A DNA stretch of 64,000 nt from Phycisphaerales bacterium (GCA_020639095.1 JACKHH010000016.1:1-64000), one strand, 5' to 3'; positions 40,054 to 50,233 are shown, counted from the stretch's first letter. Translations and numbers: made by a program. The notes: generated from the sequence alone by a model not told the origin.

Positions 40054-42318
40054 ATGCAACACAACCACGCTCGGCGAATGTCTCGCCTGATTCTGACCTG
40101 TGGCGTGCTCGGACTGTTGTCCGCACCCCAGGTCCTGGCAGAAGTTCAGCCGATGAAGCAGTCGGCGGAGGTCGAGGCGAAGATCAACGCGCTGATCGAG
40201 AGCATGACCGTCGAAGAGATGGCGGGTCAGCTCACCCAGATTTGGGGCAGCGAGGTGCAGGACACGAACCCCGTCACCGCCAAGACCAAGCATGAGGATC
40301 TGCTGGGTCAGATTCGCGCGGGGATGGTCGGTTCTTTGCTCGGCGCGCACGGTGCGGAGTACATCAACGAGTTGCAGCGGGCAGCCGTCAAGGAATCGAA
40401 GCACGGTATTCCGCTCATCATTGGCAACGATGTGATTCACGGCTATCGCACGATGTTTCCGATTCCGCTGGGTGGTGCCGCCACCTGGGACGTTGATCTG
40501 ATTGAGAAATCGGAACGCGTCGCCGCGATCGAATGTGCGGCCATGGGTACACACTGGACGTTTGCGCCGATGATCGACGTCTGTCGCGATCCGCGCTGGG
40601 GCCGTGTGGCGGAGGGGGCCGGCGAAGACCCGATGCTGGGATCAGCCATGGCGGCTGCCCGTGTTCGCGGATTCCAGGGCAAAGACCTCACCGCAAAGGA
40701 CACCGTGCTCGCGTGCGCCAAACACTTCGTCGCGTACGGCGGCGCGGAAGGCGGTCGCGACTACAACACGGTCGATATTTCGCTACAAACGCTGCACGAC
40801 GTTTACCTGCCACCATTCAAAGCCGCGGTCAATGTCGGCGCGGGCAGCATCATGAGCGCGTTCAACGAAGTCAACGGTGTTCCCGCATCCGCGAACCCCT
40901 ACACACTCACGACGGTGCTGCGCGATCAATGGGGATTTGGCGGTTTCGTGGTCAGCGATTGGTCCTCGGTGACGGAAGTGATCCCGCATGGTTTCGCGGT
41001 CGACGCAGCCGATGCCGATGCGAAAGCGATCACCGCGGGCGTGGACATGGACATGTCGTCGATGTCGTACCGCGAACACCTTCCGAGTCTCGTGAAGAGT
41101 GGCAAAGTCAGCAAAGCTGTGGTCGAAGAAGCGGTTCGCCGCGTCCTGCGCATGAAGTTCGCGCTGGGTCTGTTTGACGATCCTTATCTCGACACCGAGT
41201 TGGAGAAGAAAGTCATCCTCACGGACGAGAACCGCGCGCTGGCACGTGAGGTGGCGCGGAGTTCCTTTGTGCTGCTGCGCAACGAGGATTCGTTGCTTCC
41301 GATCAAGGATGACGTAAAGAGCATCGCAGTCATCGGTCCGCTGGCTGAAAGCAAGCGCGATCCGCTGGGAACCTGGGCGGGCGTCGCCAAGGCGGAAGAT
41401 GTGGTTTCCGTCATGGAAGGCCTGAAGAGTCGCGCAGGCGAGAAGGTCAGCGTGCGCTACGCCAAGGGCTGCGACATATCGAGTGATGACACCTCTGGTT
41501 TTTCCGAAGCGGTCGAGCTGACGAAGGACAGCGACCTGGTCGTGATAGTGATCGGCGAGAGCGCGGAGATGAGCGGTGAAGCGCACTCGCGGTCAAGTGT
41601 GGAGCTTCCCGGTGTGCAGCGCGAGTTGGTCCAGGCGGTCGCGAAGACCGGCAAGCCGGTCGTCGTCGTGCTGCTCAACGGCAGGCCGATGGCGTTGCCC
41701 TGGATCGCCGAGAACATCCCCGCGATCCTGGTCACTTGGCATGCCGGCATCGAGTGCGGCAACGCGGTGGCGGATGTGCTGTTTGGCGATTTCAACCCGT
41801 GCGGCAAATTGCCGAGCACGTTCCCGCGCAAGACCGGGCAGATTCCCATCTACCTCGGCCACAAGAACACCGGCAGACCGCCGACCACCGAACGCTACAC
41901 GTCGAAGTACATCGATCTGCCATGGACGCCGCTCTATCCGTTCGGCTACGGGCTGAGCTATACCACGTTTGGCTATAGCAACCTCAACATTGCCTCGTCG
42001 GATATCAAGCGCGACGGCACGCTGAGTGTCACTGTGGATGTTGCCAACACGGGCAAGGTTGCGGGTGCGGAAATCGTCCAGCTTTATGTGCGCGACCTGG
42101 TCGGCAGCATGACGCGTCCGGTGAAGGAGCTGAAGGCGTTCAGGAAGGTCACGCTAGCACCAGGCGAGTCGCAGAACATCGCATTCGATGTTGCCGCGAG
42201 CGAACTTGGTTTCCACAATTGGGATATGGAGTACGTCGTCGAACCGGGCGAATTCCAGCTTTGGGTCGGCGGCAGCAGCACGGGCGACGTCGAAGGTCGC
42301 TTCCAAATCGTCGAATAG
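40054..42318 (+). CDS. Secreted GH3 beta-glucosidase (BglX-like)
   Basis: A 754-residue enzyme with a signal peptide (RLILTCGVLGLLSAPQVLA). The GH3 N-domain contains DPRWGRVAEGAGEDPMLG, AKHFVAYG and nucleophile Asp302 in GFVVSDWSS; the C-domain contains VVVIVIGESAEMSGEAHSRS and GKLPSTFPRKTGQIP; a fibronectin III-like domain ends the protein (TLSVTVDVANTGKVAGAEIV). It cleaves beta-glucosides, probably in the periplasm. I chose ATG 40054 because GGAGG lies six bases before it, rather than earlier in-frame starts. Confidence 0.95.
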   Translation: MQHNHARRMSRLILTCGVLGLLSAPQVLAEVQPMKQSAEVEAKINALIESMTVEEMAGQLTQIWGSEVQDTNPVTAKTKHEDLLGQIRAGMVGSLLGAHGAEYINELQRAAVKESKHGIPLIIGNDVIHGYRTMFPIPLGGAATWDVDLIEKSERVAAIECAAMGTHWTFAPMIDVCRDPRWGRVAEGAGEDPMLGSAMAAARVRGFQGKDLTAKDTVLACAKHFVAYGGAEGGRDYNTVDISLQTLHDVYLPPFKAAVNVGAGSIMSAFNEVNGVPASANPYTLTTVLRDQWGFGGFVVSDWSSVTEVIPHGFAVDAADADAKAITAGVDMDMSSMSYREHLPSLVKSGKVSKAVVEEAVRRVLRMKFALGLFDDPYLDTELEKKVILTDENRALAREVARSSFVLLRNEDSLLPIKDDVKSIAVIGPLAESKRDPLGTWAGVAKAEDVVSVMEGLKSRAGEKVSVRYAKGCDISSDDTSGFSEAVELTKDSDLVVIVIGESAEMSGEAHSRSSVELPGVQRELVQAVAKTGKPVVVVLLNGRPMALPWIAENIPAILVTWHAGIECGNAVADVLFGDFNPCGKLPSTFPRKTGQIPIYLGHKNTGRPPTTERYTSKYIDLPWTPLYPFGYGLSYTTFGYSNLNIASSDIKRDGTLSVTVDVANTGKVAGAEIVQLYVRDLVGSMTRPVKELKAFRKVTLAPGESQNIAFDVAASELGFHNWDMEYVVEPGEFQLWVGGSSTGDVEGRFQIVE

Positions 42319-42343
42319 TTGCCGACGCCGCTTCACGCACACA

Positions 42344-42392
42344 AGAAAACTCCCGCCCGGGGCTCAACGACCCCGGGCGGGAGCAACTGATT
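42344..42392 (-). terminator. Strong GC hairpin terminator between convergent genes
   Basis: Perfect 13-base stem CTCCCGCCCGGGG / CCCCGGGCGGGAG (42350-42362 and 42371-42383) with an 8-base loop. Read on the minus strand it is followed by TTTTCTTG, so it mainly terminates the large dockerin gene, but may block both strands. Confidence 0.8.
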
Positions 42393-42416
42393 ACGGCAGG
42401 TTACATCTGAAACGCT

Positions 42417-45400
42417 TTACGGCGTCACGCCGCAAGCAGCCGGCGTATTCGTCTGGCAAACGCACGGTCCGGTACCGGTACCGAAGTTCGCGCCGCTGGC
42501 GATAACACCAATGTCGCCCGGGTTGATCGCTCCTCCACTGCCGTCGACGTCTGCGCGATCGCAGGCGGGCGGATTCTGGCCGAAGTTCGCACCGCTCGCC
42601 ACGAGTCCGATGTCGCCTGCGTTCGTGCTGCCATCGCAGTTGACGTCGTGGGCCGCACACTGAACGCCGAAGTACGCCAGATCGTCACCGTCGACGTCGC
42701 CGTCGCAGTCAAAGTCGCCATCGGCCCAGCCGCAGGAGTTGTCGGCGTTGCAGGCCGCGGTCTGATTCGCGGCAACGATCGCCTGATCGGCTGCGTCGAC
42801 GTTGCCATCGAGGTTCGCATCGCCCGCTGCCGTACCCAGGATCGTACCGACCAGTTCGGTCACGTCGTCGGCATCCACGTCGAGGTCGCCGTCCATGTCA
42901 CAGCTCAGGTCCATGAATACGGCTTCATCGATGTTCGACCAGTCCTTGATGTTGTGGCAGACGTAGTCGATGTCCTGCGCGTCGATCTTGCCGTCCCAAC
43001 CACGCGGACCTGCACCGGGCACCGGGCTACCACCCGCGACGTCGCCGCGGAAGTCACCGGGCTTGTACACGTTGCCGGTGTTCGCCAGGTAGCTCGCCGT
43101 GCTGGCCGGCGCGATAAACGTCGGCTCGCCAAAGGCAACGCCGGGGGCGACCTTCAGCAGACCGTTTGAATCCGCCCAGGGGTATGGCTTGCCGAGTGCG
43201 TTGATCTGGTTGTCGATCGCGATCGCGCCCTGCTTGCGATCGAGTTGCTTGCCCAAGCCAATGCGGGCGGGCGACGTGACCAGCGCAAGACCGTCGGCGA
43301 AGTAGCGCAGGTCTTCCTTGCTGAACTCGCCGTCGCCGTCGAAGTCACCGAGGACTTCAGGAATGGCATTGTCCGCCGTCATGTCGCCCAGGTTTGCACC
43401 CGAGGCGCCGCCGGTCGCAACACCCGTCTGCTGCCAGGCGCGCGGCGTGTAATAGGACTTGACCAACTCAACGGCATCATCGAGATCGCGATCGCCGTCG
43501 TTGTTGAAGTCGCCCTGCGTGCGGTTACGCATCGCCAGTTCGCTACCGGCATTGATCGACGTGTACGCGCCATTCCAGTAGATGTACGAAGTTAACTGGC
43601 CGTCGGTGTACGGCGTGCTGCCGCTCTTCGCGAGACGACCGGGAACCAGACCAGCCGGGTTGGCTGAACCGTACGCTGCGGTGTCACCACCCCAACCCAA
43701 ACCGTTGTTCGCGCGGGTGTATTCCTGAAGGTCAGTGTTGACAGCAATCGCGTTGAATTCCATCGGCTCGCCGTTGCTCGACACGCAGTCAAGCGCTGCC
43801 GGCAGGAAGAACGAGACCGCGAGACTCTGACCCGGCGAGTTGACGATCTGGCCGCAGAAGTCGCCGGCTTCGCAATCGGTGTTGACCGCGCACGGACGAA
43901 TCGTCGTACACGTACCGCTCGTACCGCAATCTACGTCATTCACGCAGTCGATGCCTTCATCGCCGCTGCAAACATAGCTGTCGCCGCACTCGCCACCAAA
44001 CACGCTGCCGGTGAAGAGGTCGGTGCTGTCGAAAATGTTGTTGAGGTAGTCAGCCAGTGCCTGGTTTTCGACGGGCGGATCATTGGCGTCGTACTTGGGA
44101 TCGCCAGGATTACGATTCGCGTTGATGTTGCCGCGGACGACGTACGACTCGAAACCGGCAACCTGATAGCCGGCGCACGCGTCGCAGTTGTCCAGCGTGG
44201 TGTCGATGCTCGGACGCACGTAGCCGCTAACGTCGCAGTCGCACAGCGGGTTCCCAGCGGCGTCAACGTCCTTGCAAACGCTCATGACTTCGTAGAATCC
44301 GCGCGAAGCGTCGCGGGCCGCACGGCTGCCACCGGCGAGACCGGTGTAACCGATTGCCAGACGGTTGTTCTGAACAGCGCCTTCCATGCGGCTCGAACCA
44401 CCCTTGTTGCTGGGCTGATGCGTCGGGCCGAGCAGGTCGGTTGAGGAGCTTTCGGTGAACGTGCCCAGGTTTTCGCCACGGCCCCAGCTCGGGTCGATGT
44501 TCAGCGAGTTCATCGCTGCGTTGCGCGTACCCGAACCGACGTCGCGTGTGGCGCCCGTGAGGTTCTCACCGTTCGGCAGACGACCGGTGACGAAGTGGTA
44601 CTGGAGTTCCGAGTATTTCACGTCCTCGGTACCCACGCCGCGGTTGGCGATGATTGCGACCGGTACCCACGCGGTCGTGAGGCTGTAGAGCGTGTTGGCG
44701 TCGGGCGCTTCCTCGTTGAAGTTCAGGGAGTTGGTGGTGCAGTCGCGCGAAAGGCTCTGAAGCTGGGGCACATCACCCACCGACGAGGCCACGGAGTTCA
44801 AACCGTAGCCAACCTCGTTCGGGTTCTTGTTCCAGCTCGCATCCGCTTCGGTACCCAGACCGACGACGGCCCACGAACCGGGAACGTCGAGCACGGCAGC
44901 GTCGATCGAGCACTGCTCGAGCGGCGTACCCGTCGAGTTCACGAAGTCGCCGAAGCCCGATGCGATGGCTCCACCCGTCGCGTACTCGAAGCGGTTGAAG
45001 ATACCACCTTCCGACGGGATCTGGTCCGTTTCGACGACGCCACAAAGCTGGCTGTCGACGAATTCACCAAATCCGTTCACCGAACCCACCGAGCGATAGT
45101 TCAGCGCCCAGTAGGTGTTGAGCGGATTGCCCGCCTGGTACGTCGTTGCGAGCTGATCGACGAAGAGAAACATCGGGTCCGGGTTCACGAAACCAAAGAA
45201 CCCATCGGTGTCGACGTCGATCCAGTCGTTTGTCGAAGCGGCTGCGCGGAAGAAGTCCACGAACAGCGACGCGCCGGCCATGTTGATCTGACCGCCTTCA
45301 ATTGTGATGTTGTTGACCGGATCGGTGCCGGTTCCATTGGCATTGCAATCGATGGCCGCGAAACTGGCCTGTGCCATGCCCATGGTAGCTGCCGTGGCAA

Positions 45401-45428
45401 CAAGCCCGACTAGCAAGCGTTTACTCAT
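42417..45428 (-). CDS. Secreted PstS-like binding protein with serial dockerin-type calcium loops
   Basis: A 1003-residue secreted protein. The signal peptide is KRLLVGLVATAATMGMAQAS. Its N-terminal half resembles phosphate-binding PstS-type proteins: GGQINMAGASLFVDFFRAA at the start, and later YHFVTGRLPNGENLTGATRD followed by VGSGTRNA, like the TGK...RExGSGTR signature. The C-terminal third has at least six EF-hand-like loops (for example GDFNNDGDRDLDDAV, GDFDGDGEFSKEDL, CDMDGDLDVDADDV, GDANLDGNVDAAD, GDFDCDGDVDGDDL, DVDGSGG). Many Cys residues occur between. The ligand is unknown. AGGAGC precedes ATG 45428. Confidence 0.8.
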   Translation of the reverse strand: MSKRLLVGLVATAATMGMAQASFAAIDCNANGTGTDPVNNITIEGGQINMAGASLFVDFFRAAASTNDWIDVDTDGFFGFVNPDPMFLFVDQLATTYQAGNPLNTYWALNYRSVGSVNGFGEFVDSQLCGVVETDQIPSEGGIFNRFEYATGGAIASGFGDFVNSTGTPLEQCSIDAAVLDVPGSWAVVGLGTEADASWNKNPNEVGYGLNSVASSVGDVPQLQSLSRDCTTNSLNFNEEAPDANTLYSLTTAWVPVAIIANRGVGTEDVKYSELQYHFVTGRLPNGENLTGATRDVGSGTRNAAMNSLNIDPSWGRGENLGTFTESSSTDLLGPTHQPSNKGGSSRMEGAVQNNRLAIGYTGLAGGSRAARDASRGFYEVMSVCKDVDAAGNPLCDCDVSGYVRPSIDTTLDNCDACAGYQVAGFESYVVRGNINANRNPGDPKYDANDPPVENQALADYLNNIFDSTDLFTGSVFGGECGDSYVCSGDEGIDCVNDVDCGTSGTCTTIRPCAVNTDCEAGDFCGQIVNSPGQSLAVSFFLPAALDCVSSNGEPMEFNAIAVNTDLQEYTRANNGLGWGGDTAAYGSANPAGLVPGRLAKSGSTPYTDGQLTSYIYWNGAYTSINAGSELAMRNRTQGDFNNDGDRDLDDAVELVKSYYTPRAWQQTGVATGGASGANLGDMTADNAIPEVLGDFDGDGEFSKEDLRYFADGLALVTSPARIGLGKQLDRKQGAIAIDNQINALGKPYPWADSNGLLKVAPGVAFGEPTFIAPASTASYLANTGNVYKPGDFRGDVAGGSPVPGAGPRGWDGKIDAQDIDYVCHNIKDWSNIDEAVFMDLSCDMDGDLDVDADDVTELVGTILGTAAGDANLDGNVDAADQAIVAANQTAACNADNSCGWADGDFDCDGDVDGDDLAYFGVQCAAHDVNCDGSTNAGDIGLVASGANFGQNPPACDRADVDGSGGAINPGDIGVIASGANFGTGTGPCVCQTNTPAACGVTP

Positions 45429-45740
45429 GGTTTTGCTCCTGGTAGAATTAGAGGTTGCACGTAGTGCGGCCTCACTGTCATCCAGACAGTGGGCCCCAGC
45501 CCGGTACTCCGAGTTGGCCGGTTCGAGCGGTCAACTCGGAGTCACGGCTGGCGCATTCGTAGGCACGCCAGCCGAACTCAAAACACGTTGGGTTGCTGCA
45601 AGTCTGATACGAACACAAGAAGCTTGACACGAAAACTAGGCGCACGCTGAGCGCGAGGGATTTGCCGCTTCTTTCCGCACCTCCTTTCGCCCCGTCACGG
45701 CTACGCCAAGGCGTACGACCGCCTCCGCTTCTCCGTGACC
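45429..45740. other. Gap with 10-base inverted repeat
   Basis: Contains CTCCGAGTTG / CAACTCGGAG (45509-45518 and 45534-45543), a 10-base stem with 15-base loop but no T-run. No gene is seen. It lies between two minus-strand genes and probably holds the promoter of the PstS-like gene. Confidence 0.5.
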
Positions 45741-46823
45741 TTAATCCTGCGGGGCATCCATGTTGATGATCTGATTCTCGCCGCTCAGTGAGTAGTATCG
45801 ATCGCCCCAAAGCCGGTTCCGCATGGTTTGGAACGCAGTCATTCGGTCAACGTGTGTGTCCGTAAACATGAAGTTCGCCGTGCCACCGTACGCTTTGTCG
45901 GTTCCGCCGGGATGCGAACGCCCCACCGCATTGATCTGCGGTACGCCTGACGTGTAGTCGAGAATGTTGGTTTTGTCTTTGACCTTACCCAGGCGCAGCA
46001 GTCCATACTGCTCGGGTGACTTGGCGTTGCCGACTTCACCATAGATGAAGCCAGGACTGGACTCGGGCGCCTCATACTCGTTGTATGAGGAACCGAGATG
46101 GTAGAAGACGTTGATCGGACGGTGGGACTTGACCAGCACAAGACTGCCCGATTCGGGTACGCCCAGCGCTTTCCAATTCTCAAGATACTCCGTCGCCAGG
46201 ATCGTGCTGCCCGGACGCTTGATGCGATTCTCCTGCACGAGAACGTTGCGTCGCTGGCCACCCGAGAGCAACGGCGTGAACTTGTTACGCGGCATGATCG
46301 CGGCATTCGCGGCGTAGGCCATGCGCGTTGCCTGCTTGTCTACCAATTCGTTCGGATTGTTATTGTGGCCGGCGTCGATTTGCCCGCTTTCCCAGTTGCG
46401 CGATTCCAAGCCCGGATTTGTCCGCGGCGCGCCGCCGTTGGTAAAGCTCGGACATTGAAAGGCTTCATCGCCGACTTTGCCGTTGCTGTACAGGAAGTAC
46501 GACCAGTGCATGTACCCGAACGGAACCGACGTTGTGTTTTGCCCGCCGTCACGCAGGTTCCAACTACCGGCAGCGTCGTTGGGATAGACGTATGACGGCG
46601 GATAAACGCCGTTATTCTCCGCTAGATACGTCGCGACACCGACACCGACGGACTTGAGGTTCGCGGCACACTTCACCGCCTTTGCCGAGTCGCGCGCCTT
46701 CTTCAGACTTGGCAGTAAAATGCTGATCAACAGCGCAATGATGGAAATCACTACCAGGAGTTCCACAAGTGTGAATCCGCTGCTGGAACTGCCTCGTTTC
46801 CTGACGCCAATCGTTGAGATCAT
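45741..46823 (-). CDS. Type II secretion-type pseudopilin (planctomycete DUF1559-like)
   Basis: A 360-residue protein with a prepilin leader: a short basic start (ISTIGVRKRGSSSSG) cleaved before FTLVELLVVISIIALLISIL, the hydrophobic helix of type IV pilin-like proteins with Glu5. The long globular part ends GTANFMFTDTHVDRM, close to the GxxNxxFxDGHV motif of planctomycete pseudopilins. It would be processed by PilD and assembled in a secretion pseudopilus or displayed on the surface. ATG 46823 is preferred; the frame is open to 46973. It lies ahead of the PstS-like gene on the same strand. Confidence 0.88.
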   Translation of the reverse strand: MISTIGVRKRGSSSSGFTLVELLVVISIIALLISILLPSLKKARDSAKAVKCAANLKSVGVGVATYLAENNGVYPPSYVYPNDAAGSWNLRDGGQNTTSVPFGYMHWSYFLYSNGKVGDEAFQCPSFTNGGAPRTNPGLESRNWESGQIDAGHNNNPNELVDKQATRMAYAANAAIMPRNKFTPLLSGGQRRNVLVQENRIKRPGSTILATEYLENWKALGVPESGSLVLVKSHRPINVFYHLGSSYNEYEAPESSPGFIYGEVGNAKSPEQYGLLRLGKVKDKTNILDYTSGVPQINAVGRSHPGGTDKAYGGTANFMFTDTHVDRMTAFQTMRNRLWGDRYYSLSGENQIINMDAPQD

Positions 46824-47230
46824 GGATTTCACCGTCACCCTAGCACCCTGTTCGTTCACCCTGAAGCCACGCATCGCCGACTGCCTTCGCATGACGAATA
46901 GACATGCACCGCGACCGGCCGCGTGCTTCGACACGATCGCACGACCGGTTGGTATTCCCGAGTCGCGCGCCATCGGACTACGGGTGGCAATCTAAACCCG
47001 GGGCGCAAAGGACTTATGGAGAGCGCATTCAGCTTTGGTTAAGAGTTGATTAGAGGTTTCACATGACACGCTATGCGACAACTGTGCGCACGACGCAAAC
47101 TACTGAATTGTTAATGAAGTGTTGAGCTGAGTTTGTCGACCTGGTTTACCTGGTTGTGCGGTGTTCACCCTCCGCCCATTTTGACGGAATGGTTTGCACT
47201 TGGGTGCGCGCGGATACAATTTCTTGGTTG
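46824..47230. other. Intergenic region
   Basis: No gene, RNA or repeat is recognised between the pseudopilin start and the end of glpK. The part nearest 46823 is an open but non-conserved extension of the pseudopilin frame. Confidence 0.4.
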
Positions 47231-48736
47231 CTAGCCGACAGGCCCGGTCGGCTTGTCCCAACCTCGGCACCTGCCGACCGCTTCCTGCCAGCGCTCGCGC
47301 AGGGCGTTCACCTGACTCGCTGCCATTGTCGGCTCGAAGCGCCGCTCCGCCCGCCATTGCGCGCTGATCTCTTCGACCGATGACCATACGCCCGTCGCCA
47401 GACCGCCCAGGTACGCCGCTCCAAGTGCCGTCGTTTCCAATACCGTCGGACGAACCACCGGAACTTGCAGGATGTCCGCTTGGAACTGCATCAGCGCGTC
47501 ATTGGCAGCCGCTCCCCCATCAACACGCAACTCGGTGAGCGTCGCGCCCGCGTCCATCTGCATGGCGGCGACCAGGTCCGCGACCTGATAGGCAATTCCC
47601 TCAAGCGCCGCCCGCGCGATATGTCCCGCCGTTGTCCCGCGGGTGAGTCCAACGATGACGCCCCGCGCGTGCGCGTCCCAATGCGGCGCGCCCAGACCCG
47701 TCAGCGCCGGAACAAGATACACCCCGCCGTTGTCCTCCACGGTGGCTGCGAGCTTCTCAACATCGGCGGAGTTGCGAATGATCCCCAGTCCGTCACGCAA
47801 CCATTGCACGACGGCGCCCGCCACGAACACGCTCCCCTCGAGCGCATAGTCCACCCGCGCGCCGCGCTGCCACGCGATCGTCGTGAGCAACTGATTGTTC
47901 GACGCCTTCGCGTTGTCACCGGTGTTCATCACCAGAAAACACCCGGTACCGTACGTGTTCTTCGCGTCGCCGGGATGCACGCACGCCTGCCCGAGCGTCG
48001 CAGCCTGCTGATCGCCAACGATGCCGCCAATAGGACACCCCGTCAGCACCAGCGAGTTGGACACCTCAGCATAACGCTCGCAACTGCTCCGCACTTCGGG
48101 CAGCAGCGATCGCGGAATGTTCAAGACGTCGAGCAGCGCGTCATCCCATGCGCACGTGTGGATGTTGAAGAGCAGCGTTCGCGACGCGTTGGTCACGTCC
48201 GTGATGTGCAGGTCGCCGTTGGTCAGCTTGTAGACGAGCCACGAATCGATCGTGCCGAACGCAAGCTCGCCGCGCTCCGCCCGTTTCCGCGCACCGTCGA
48301 TGTTGTCGAGCACCCACGCGAGCTTCGTCCCGGAAAAGTACGGGTCGATCACCAGCCCCGTCTTGCCGCGAAACGTCTCGGTGAGCCCGTCGGCGCGAAG
48401 TCGATCGCAATGATCCGCCGTGCGCCGATCCTGCCACACGATCGCGTTGCAGACCGGCTGACCGGTCGCGCGGTCCCACACCACGACGGTCTCGCGTTGA
48501 TTGGTGATGCCAACGGCAGTCACATCGGCAGCCCGCACCCGCGCACGGCCCAGCGCCTCGGTGGCGACGGCTGCCTGCGTCGACCAGATTTCCTCGGGAT
48601 CGTGTTCGACCCAACCCGGTTTGGGAAAAACCTGCGTGAACTCACGCTGTGCCGTGGCGACCGGCACGCCATCCTGATCGAAGAGAATCGCCCGCGAACT
48701 GGTCGTGCCCTGATCCAGCGCCATTACGTATGCCAT
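47231..48736 (-). CDS. glpK: Glycerol kinase
   Basis: A 501-residue FGGY-family kinase that turns glycerol and ATP into glycerol 3-phosphate. The ATP motif YVMALDQGTTSSRAILFDQD, the substrate-binding NQRETVVVWD and WVEHDPEEIWS stretches and GIVGDQQAATLGQ are all typical of GlpK. Length is normal. ATG 48736 is chosen because GGAGG lies 7 bases upstream; the frame is open further. No glycerol facilitator or glycerol-3-phosphate dehydrogenase is adjacent. Confidence 0.95.
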   Translation of the reverse strand: MAYVMALDQGTTSSRAILFDQDGVPVATAQREFTQVFPKPGWVEHDPEEIWSTQAAVATEALGRARVRAADVTAVGITNQRETVVVWDRATGQPVCNAIVWQDRRTADHCDRLRADGLTETFRGKTGLVIDPYFSGTKLAWVLDNIDGARKRAERGELAFGTIDSWLVYKLTNGDLHITDVTNASRTLLFNIHTCAWDDALLDVLNIPRSLLPEVRSSCERYAEVSNSLVLTGCPIGGIVGDQQAATLGQACVHPGDAKNTYGTGCFLVMNTGDNAKASNNQLLTTIAWQRGARVDYALEGSVFVAGAVVQWLRDGLGIIRNSADVEKLAATVEDNGGVYLVPALTGLGAPHWDAHARGVIVGLTRGTTAGHIARAALEGIAYQVADLVAAMQMDAGATLTELRVDGGAAANDALMQFQADILQVPVVRPTVLETTALGAAYLGGLATGVWSSVEEISAQWRAERRFEPTMAASQVNALRERWQEAVGRCRGWDKPTGPVG

Positions 48737-48809
48737 CGCAATCCTCCGATCAGAACCCCGGGCGCAAAGCCCAGGGCCAATGCAAGGCGAGCACACATTA
48801 CAGAGACGG

Positions 48810-50162
48810 TCAGTCCTTTTCCGGCAGCAACGAAAGCGTGAGCGTCGTCATCGTCGAAACGGCTTGGCGAACCGCAGGTTCGGTTTCGGCTTCATACTTG
48901 CTCGAATGCAACGACGGCAGCGGAATCGCACCGTCCTTCTTGCTCGCATCGTAGCGTGCCTGGCTGATGCTGCCGAGGTCATACTGCAAACCGGGAACGC
49001 CGAGATGCTTTGCGAACTGGCCGAAATCCTCCCCGCCCATCTCCGCAGGCTGCTCGAACACGTGATCCTTACCGAGCAGCTTGGCAAAAACATCAGCGGC
49101 TGCCCGCGTCAATCCCGGATCGTTATAACACGCGGGCGTGTACGTTTCATCGTCGACCACCACGTCGGGCGGTTGGGGACATTGAAACGCGGCGCATACG
49201 TCCGTCGTAATCTGCTTGATGCTGTCCAGCACCTGCCGCCGGACTTCGTCGGTGTACGTCCGCACCGTAAGCTGCAATTTGACTTCGTTGGGAATCACGT
49301 TGTGCTTCGATCCGCCGTGAATCGAACCGACGGTGACGACAGCCGGCTCGATCGGACTCACCCGTCGGCTGACGATCGTCTGCAACTGCGTGATGACATA
49401 GGCTGCCGTGACAATCGGGTCGACAGTCGAGTTCGGCCGGGCGCCGTGCCCGCCGCGCCCGTGAATCGTGATGTCCACCGAGTCAACATTCGCCGCAGCC
49501 CAGCCCGGCGTGTAACCCACATCGCCAACCGGCATGTCGTGCGCCACGTGCAGCGACAGGCAATAATCGGGCTTGCCGTACCTCTCGAACAAACCATCGC
49601 GGATCATCGCACCTGCGCCGAGCCCAAGCTCCTCCGCCGGTTGCGCGATGAGCATCACCGTCCCGCTCCACTTGTCACGCAGCGCACTCAACGCCCGGGC
49701 GGTACCGATCACCATCGTCGTATGCACATCATGCCCACACGCGTGCATCACGCCGACGGTCGTGCCGTCATCCTTCGTAAACGTCTGCGTGCTGGCGTAG
49801 GGCAGATCCGTTTCCTCGGTTACCGGCAACGCGTCCATGTCGCCGCGCACCAGAACCGTCGGGCCGTCGCCGTTCTTGAGCACACCCACGACGCCATGCC
49901 CGCCGACTTCGGTCGCAACCTCAAAACCCGTAGCTTTCAATTCCTTCGCAACCAGCGCGCTCGTCGCTTGCTCATGCAACGACAACTCGGGATGCGCGTG
50001 TACGTACTTGCAGGTCTCCACGAGGGCTGCGAGGTTGCCGTCGAGCCAGGTCGCAAGCGCCTGCTGCTGATCTTCGCGAAACGTCGCCTGGACATCACCG
50101 GCGTGCGCCCGCGCCGCGACCAGCGCAACAAACAACGCACCAATGCCAACCGCAAACTTCAT
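48810..50162 (-). CDS. Secreted M20-family amidohydrolase
   Basis: A 450-residue member of the M20D group (N-acyl amino acid / IAA-amino acid hydrolases). The signal peptide reads KFAVGIGALFVALVAARAHA. Metal-binding motifs are VMHACGHDVHTTMVIG and AQPAEELGLGA, and a C-terminal His/Glu set includes MGGEDFGQFAKHLG. It would remove an acyl group from an amino acid or peptide conjugate outside the cytoplasm. ATG 50162 is chosen because GGAG lies about 8 bases ahead and a signal peptide begins there; upstream codons lie in repeat C. Confidence 0.9.
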   Translation of the reverse strand: MKFAVGIGALFVALVAARAHAGDVQATFREDQQQALATWLDGNLAALVETCKYVHAHPELSLHEQATSALVAKELKATGFEVATEVGGHGVVGVLKNGDGPTVLVRGDMDALPVTEETDLPYASTQTFTKDDGTTVGVMHACGHDVHTTMVIGTARALSALRDKWSGTVMLIAQPAEELGLGAGAMIRDGLFERYGKPDYCLSLHVAHDMPVGDVGYTPGWAAANVDSVDITIHGRGGHGARPNSTVDPIVTAAYVITQLQTIVSRRVSPIEPAVVTVGSIHGGSKHNVIPNEVKLQLTVRTYTDEVRRQVLDSIKQITTDVCAAFQCPQPPDVVVDDETYTPACYNDPGLTRAAADVFAKLLGKDHVFEQPAEMGGEDFGQFAKHLGVPGLQYDLGSISQARYDASKKDGAIPLPSLHSSKYEAETEPAVRQAVSTMTTLTLSLLPEKD

Positions 50163-50233
50163 CTGCCCACTCCAGTCAAAGCAAATCAGAACCCGGGGCG
50201 TCACGCCCGGAGCTATCCGACACCTGCGCCCGT

